64,000 nt of DNA from Fomes fomentarius (taxonomy: Eukaryota > Basidiomycota > Agaricomycetes > Polyporales > Polyporaceae). The position numbers were made by a program, and so were the translations under genes. Each line of letters begins with the position of its first letter. Position 1 is the first letter of the stretch. Below, piece by piece: positions 59,651 through 64,000 of the stretch. Under the pieces are notes generated by a model that was not told where the DNA came from, did no database searches, and worked only from the letters and a program-made list of their open reading frames with translations. The stretch is from the NCBI GenBank assembly GCA_022606135.1, contig JABYQN010000004.1, positions 310,001 through 374,000 on the forward strand, given 5' to 3'.

Positions 59651-59660
59651 TTATATACCC
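59651..59660 (-). promoter_or_regulatory. TATA box upstream of the tandem array
   Basis: GGGTATATAA on the minus strand. It is followed after about 60-100 nt by a pyrimidine-rich stretch and an ATG near 59552, then a splice-like donor and the array. Confidence 0.5.
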
Positions 59661-59999
59661 GAGGGACAGGAGGCTAAGCGCTCGACACTGAACGGTGCTT
59701 AGAAACTTGAAGTCGCTGACACACTGCCTGGGCTACTCTGCTATCTGGTATCCGAGCGGCGCCCCGGCATGCTCTCGCGGGGTGGCTCGTTTTGCTGGTG
59801 TTTCCGAACGAAGCAGTGTATACCGACGGTTGTGTTTGTGATCGGACTGAGTATTCAGGCTGGTACAGAATGGTGACGCGCGGCGTTCTCCCATTGAGGT
59901 CATAGTGAGCTCTGGAACACAGCATGGAGGTGAACGTCGACCGGTCTAGACTCAGCCTAGACTCAGAGAGGGGCCTCGCTTGTTTTTCCCTGTTTGTCG

Positions 60000-61080
60000 T
60001 TATGGCTGCCAGCACTCGAACACCCTTCTCAGCATATGGCGACACCCGAATTAACGATGCACCAGACTACAGTCGCCTTACTGTCCCGCACTGAACCGCG
60101 CCATCCGACCGCCGCTGTCACCTAAGATAGTGGGATAGACATTGTAGTTGTACGCAGGCGCATGTATGTTGTGCCCCTGTAAAGAAGAGTTTTCGGTGAG
60201 TTAAGAATTTGTAAAGATTTACCCCATACTGACTGGTTCGAAAGGTCGCATATACCGATTGCTCGACTACGAGCGGAGCGGATTACTCAGCCTCGATCCA
60301 TCATACGTGGGCGGGGTGAGTAACTTGAGAAGGGGCTGCCTGCCGTGGATATCCCATTGCGAGGAGCTGACTCCGGCCCGGCCCGGACGCAGACGTAACC
60401 ACTGCCAAATGTCGCCATGGCTGTTGATGACAGAACTGACGGATACGATTCGAGTGTAAAACAGAATGACCATGAGCGTATATGAGCCCGACGACGTGAC
60501 TCTTTAGCTCACAGATCTTTGCCGGCGGGTAGATTGTGACGGAGAGACTGAAGAGCAATCTGACGCTTCCTGTAATGATGGTACTAGTAGGTATACATGG
60601 TGCGGTACATTTCCGCCGATAGCATTTTGCCCATGCGGTTCCCATCCCATTGTGCGGCGACGCTGTCAACCCCATACGACATCAAGGACCTCAAGTTCGT
60701 GGTCAACCTCGGGTGCACAAGGAGTTTCTCGTTGAGGTCGCCTAGTCCTCAGTAACTGAAATTAGCATGGCAACCACTCTCTAGTGAAACCGTGACTCAC
60801 GAGTTGGACCAGGAAGGTCAAAGAGTGACGAATGAGTCGGGGCAAACTCGATTCCGCATCGGAAGGGAATGAAAGTTGCACTGACCCTGCGAGTCCTCTG
60901 TGAACGAGGTCTTTTCTCCTAGCGGTCAACGCTCCAGGAAGCTCGGGCACACAGAGGGAATGAATTCAAAGAGTCTATTCTATTATTATTGAAGGCGACG
61001 AGCGGAAGGGCGGGGGATGTCAAGCTCAACCTGGTAGACGTTCCATGCAATCTGCTTAACAGCGACAAGCAGCAGTGTGC
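60000..61080. other. Unassigned interval with a decayed minus-strand frame
   Basis: At about 60500-60730 (minus) a coding-like stretch LMSYGVDSVAAQWDGNRMGK with MLSAEMYRTMYTY is interrupted by a stop and continues HHYRKRQIALQSLRHNLPAG. The family was not recognised; probably a pseudogene. Confidence 0.4.
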
Positions 61081-61144
61081 CTAGGTTGAGATCAGGGGTC
61101 TTATAACCCCCGGGACTCTCCGCTCCAAACGCTGTAACGCCATT

Positions 61145-61647
61145 TTAGTACATGGGGATGCGATGGGAAATTGGCGAACTTACAGCGCATAACAAGTTGT
61201 ATTCTGAAGCGACAAGCAGTCCGAGCGTCCCCTTGTTGGTCAAGGCCACGCCCGTGGAAGACACGACGGGGATCCTACGGACCTGGTGCGTCCACTTGCC
61301 CCCGGCACGTTCCGGACCCTACGAGTCCACATCTCGTATGTTAACTCTTGCAGTCCAAATATACGCAGCACCGAAGAGAAGAGACGCACCCAGATGACCA
61401 CCCGGATGTCGGCCACACCGTTGTCGAGGAAGACGCGAATAGCTTCGTCCTTCGCGCCCTCGATGAGGTTCGCCGTCGACGGGTTCAAGAGTGTGCGCAG
61501 AGGGATGCCATTCCCTTTGCTGGTCGAGAAGATAATCTCCTTCGGGCCGACGACTCTGCGGTCGACGGGGTTGCATGCGACGTCACCGCCAGACAGGTCG
61601 CAGATCATGCTGTAATCACCGAATGAGATGGGTTTGGGGGCTTCCAT
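61145..61647 (-). CDS. Uncharacterised basidiomycete protein
   Basis: Exons 61390-61647 and 61318 downward. MEAPKPISFGDYSMICDLSG, NPVDRRVVGPKEIIFSTSKG, GIPLRTLLNPSTANLIEGAK and FLDNGVADIRVVIW splice over 61319-61389 to KWTHQVRRIPVVSSTGVALT and LGLLVASEYNLLCA. The smooth frame across the intron and orderly composition argue for a real gene of about 143 aa. The terminus is uncertain: reading on stops at 61145, while splicing at 61183 (gtaagt...tactaa...acag) would end near 61081. No known domain. Confidence 0.7.
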
Positions 61648-61659
61648 TTTGGACTAGGT

Positions 61660-62750
61660 GTGCGATGAGATGAGACGACCGAGTGTTGCGGGAAGCGGCG
61701 AAGTGAGTAGTGCTGTTGGCTGAAGACTGCTCTACTTCTCGGCGCGTTTATATCCCCCTTCCCTCGCCCGTGCTTTGACACAGGCAACACATGAGAGGAA
61801 AGCTGTGGTACAGATGGAGAGACCACACAGACACAACGCATAAGGCAGAACATCATCGCGGACACAAAGCACATTGAATGAAGTGAAAGTTGTCGGTCAC
61901 CTATGTGGAGACCGAAAAGAGTGATGGTCAAAGCCTATGCACACGAGGCTCGCACGACTTGATTTCTGGGTGTGGTTGTGAAGGTGAGTGTCGTGGGGCA
62001 GGAAGAGAGCTTTGACCTGACAAGACCTCTGTGGCACCTGAGATTGCAGCCGAGCGACGATCAACAGAGAGATCATTCGGATGCGTGTGCTCGATAATGT
62101 ATAAAGAAAGCAATGTGGCGACTCTGACGACTTGTGTGTATGCTTGTGGTAGTGGTCGACGTCGATCCAGAACTTGAAGGGATTGCCGAGATGCAGATCT
62201 TGAAAGAACGCGGTCCAAATTGACGTCAGTTTTGAGTTGGTAATCGGCAGCAAAGGGAGAAAGGGCCAAAGGAGACAAGGTGGGACCAGTCCAAGCAGCA
62301 GCGATCATCTTGCCATTTGCCGAGTGGCACAAGAAAGAGTGCCAGTTCATAGCAAAAGCCGCGCGTCCAGCGCGCACACGGATATTTCCGTATGGAGGGC
62401 GCCTCCTAGCCATCGCAATGCACCACCAGATGGAGACGCCTGACACAGACTCAGCGATGCACAGAGCACTGACGAACTTGCAACATACAAACGTGTTTTT
62501 AACACATAATACGTCCGTAGGCCGCCGCCGTCCTCAAAGGCTGCGAATTACCACAGTATTAATCGAGAAGAGCCTGACAGCACTGGTGATTCAAGTTGTG
62601 AGACTCGACTCTCCACGATGATGAGCTCGTGCAGCACACCAAGTATTATCATGTTCGAATCGAAGTGCAAGTAGAAGTTAGAAATATACTCAGATTATAT
62701 CATCACATGAGATCTGGAGGAATTAGGCGTCTATCTCAGTACAGTGCTCC
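61660..62750. other. Intergenic, no supported gene
   Basis: A 172-codon open frame on the minus strand (about 61928-62446) overlaps another open frame and shows no motif. I do not call it a gene. Confidence 0.45.
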
Positions 62751-62754
62751 TTTA

Positions 62755-64000
62755 CATCGTTGCACTTGCAGGTGTCGGGTTAATGGCCGAAGAACTTCGC
62801 GACTTTAGTAAGAGAAGGTGGGTTTCTTCGACTGCAGGCTTACCATTCCAGCAGCCCGGCGTTAAGGTCCGCGGTCGCGCTCTCCGAGTCCGGATCCCTT
62901 GACACGGGGCCTCGGTAGAAGCCGGCCCGTTGACCACATTGGTGCGGTAGTTAGGATACACATTCACAAGTCGTTCTCAGCACTGACGTGTAGCATTAGG
63001 TACATGTACGTGGAAATATTGAAAGAGGCCATCTCCTGAATGAACTCGCCGCCCTAGGAAACGACGGGGACCGGGCGATTGACTGCAAGGTCGAGGTAGT
63101 CAAGCTCGATTATAAGCAAGTCAACTACAAACAGAACGCAATTCTGGGACTCGGACACAAGAGTTTCGGCGCACGTTGGCTTCCCCACATAAATTGCAGG
63201 TACTAGTCCCGAGGGCCACGAAGAGGCCTGCGCCAGGAACGACCACATGTTCGGTCGACCGTACCTCGGGGCCGACGTCTTGAATCGAGGGTCTGTTGCA
63301 TGACCGTCTCGAAGCCGGTCCTCACAACTGCTATTACTACTACTATATAAAGTACTACGACAGATAGAAGCATCGTATTGGTCCGAGATGTCGATTCGAG
63401 TTGCGCGGTGAGTACTTCAAGCTGTTGTGTCGGTTCATAAGGTTCGGTGGTCAAAATCGTAGTAAGGTGCAGTGTGTAAGTCATATGCCTTGAGCGGTGG
63501 CGCGGCCCCTAACATACTTAGCTGCTGGAAATCGTTCCATTGCTGAGCATGGCTTCGAGTGGTGACTATCACTTGTCGTTCGGTTCGCGATCGAGTGTCG
63601 AAGTCCGGAATCCGCCGCGATGTCGTGGCCTCTCTTGATATTAGTACGCCAGCAGATTGAAGTCGTCCTGTCGCCAAGGTCCATGAAGTATGGTCGCCGG
63701 TGTGGCCCAGGTGTCAGCTTGGCAGGGTGACCAATGGGGAAAATCCGGAGAAATGATGGCAGCGGCCGGGTTGGCTGAGCGTTACAAGGGGCCAGCTATT
63801 TGACGGGGACTTGGGTGTCGGTCGCCTGTAATCCGGCGAAGTCCTATGTAGAGATGCATCGAGTTTGCCAGCAGAGTCCCGAAGACAGCGTCCCAAGTCG
63901 TCCTGTGGCCAAGGGCCAAAAATGTCAGTCGCGGACGTGGTCCAGATGTCCGTTGAGCAGGTCGGCCAACATATCGTTGTCGGGCGCCGTGTTGTCCAAT
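62755..64000. repeat. Dispersed direct repeat, copy 2 (runs off the window)
   Basis: Aligns to 55643-56885 in the same orientation. Both start near GTTGCACT(T/C)GCAGG(T/G)GTCGGGTT and contain an ACTACTACTA run (56215/63335). The end of the window cuts it. Confidence 0.85.

Noticed and set aside
61928..62446. 172-codon open frame on the minus strand
   Set aside because: Overlapped by another open frame; no motif, splice support or promoter.

Overview
The window looks like nuclear DNA of a filamentous basidiomycete, probably an Agaricomycete mushroom or wood-decay fungus. Reasons: protein genes are cut by many 48-130 nt introns with GTRNGT donors, CTRAY-like branch points and YAG acceptors; intergenic gaps are short; and the gene set is fungal (cytochrome c, NatB catalytic subunit, TFIIF beta, Dsn1/Mis13, Ypi1, Tms1/SERINC, a DUF1748 mitofissin, GH18 chitinases, sulfite oxidase, indoleamine dioxygenase). 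All joined reading frames below were worked out by hand from splice signals and frame continuity. Coordinates may be off by a base or two in places. No database search was possible.

Layout. 0-5.1 kb is a graveyard: a fold-back element, an APH-type kinase gene with a frameshifted 3' end, then pieces of a CDC48 ATPase gene and a Golgi pH regulator (GPHR) gene, followed by a truncated HET-domain gene. 5.7-22 kb is an ordinary housekeeping block: NAA20 (+), DHHC palmitoyltransferase (-), DSN1 (-), cytochrome c (+), chitinase 1 (-), YPI1 (+), an NAD(P)-binding protein (-), TFG2 (-) and IDO (-). 22-26.6 kb is gene-poor. 26.7-34.4 kb carries a MYND-finger protein (+), a 2OG-Fe(II) oxygenase (-) and a 25-exon MFS transporter (+). 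34.3-44.8 kb is a segmental duplication carrying two intact secreted type-B carboxylesterases. 45-54.7 kb holds SERINC/Tms1 (+), a RAD51D-like gene (-), chitinase 2 with frame breaks (-), sulfite oxidase (-) and mitofissin (+). 54.7-64 kb is repeat-rich: eight ~205 bp tandem units with embedded splice signals, plus two direct copies of a >1.2 kb segment.

Most notable observations. (1) One ~2.1 kb inversion explains why the two halves of GPHR and two parts of CDC48 now lie in opposite orientation; reversing it mentally repairs both junctions. A ~75 bp inversion is nested at one end. (2) The intact MFS transporter needs an intron with AT-AC termini (31734-31792) on a U2-like ATAAGT donor, and also has a GC-AG intron. 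(3) Both chitinases need the same 8 nt microexon encoding Leu-Ala-Val, and both carboxylesterases need an 11 nt microexon. (4) The 57.9-59.4 kb tandem array looks like repeated exon/intron units behind a TATA box.

The genes do not form one pathway. They are a eukaryotic neighbourhood of independent units with a few divergent promoters (DSN1/cytochrome c, sulfite oxidase/mitofissin).
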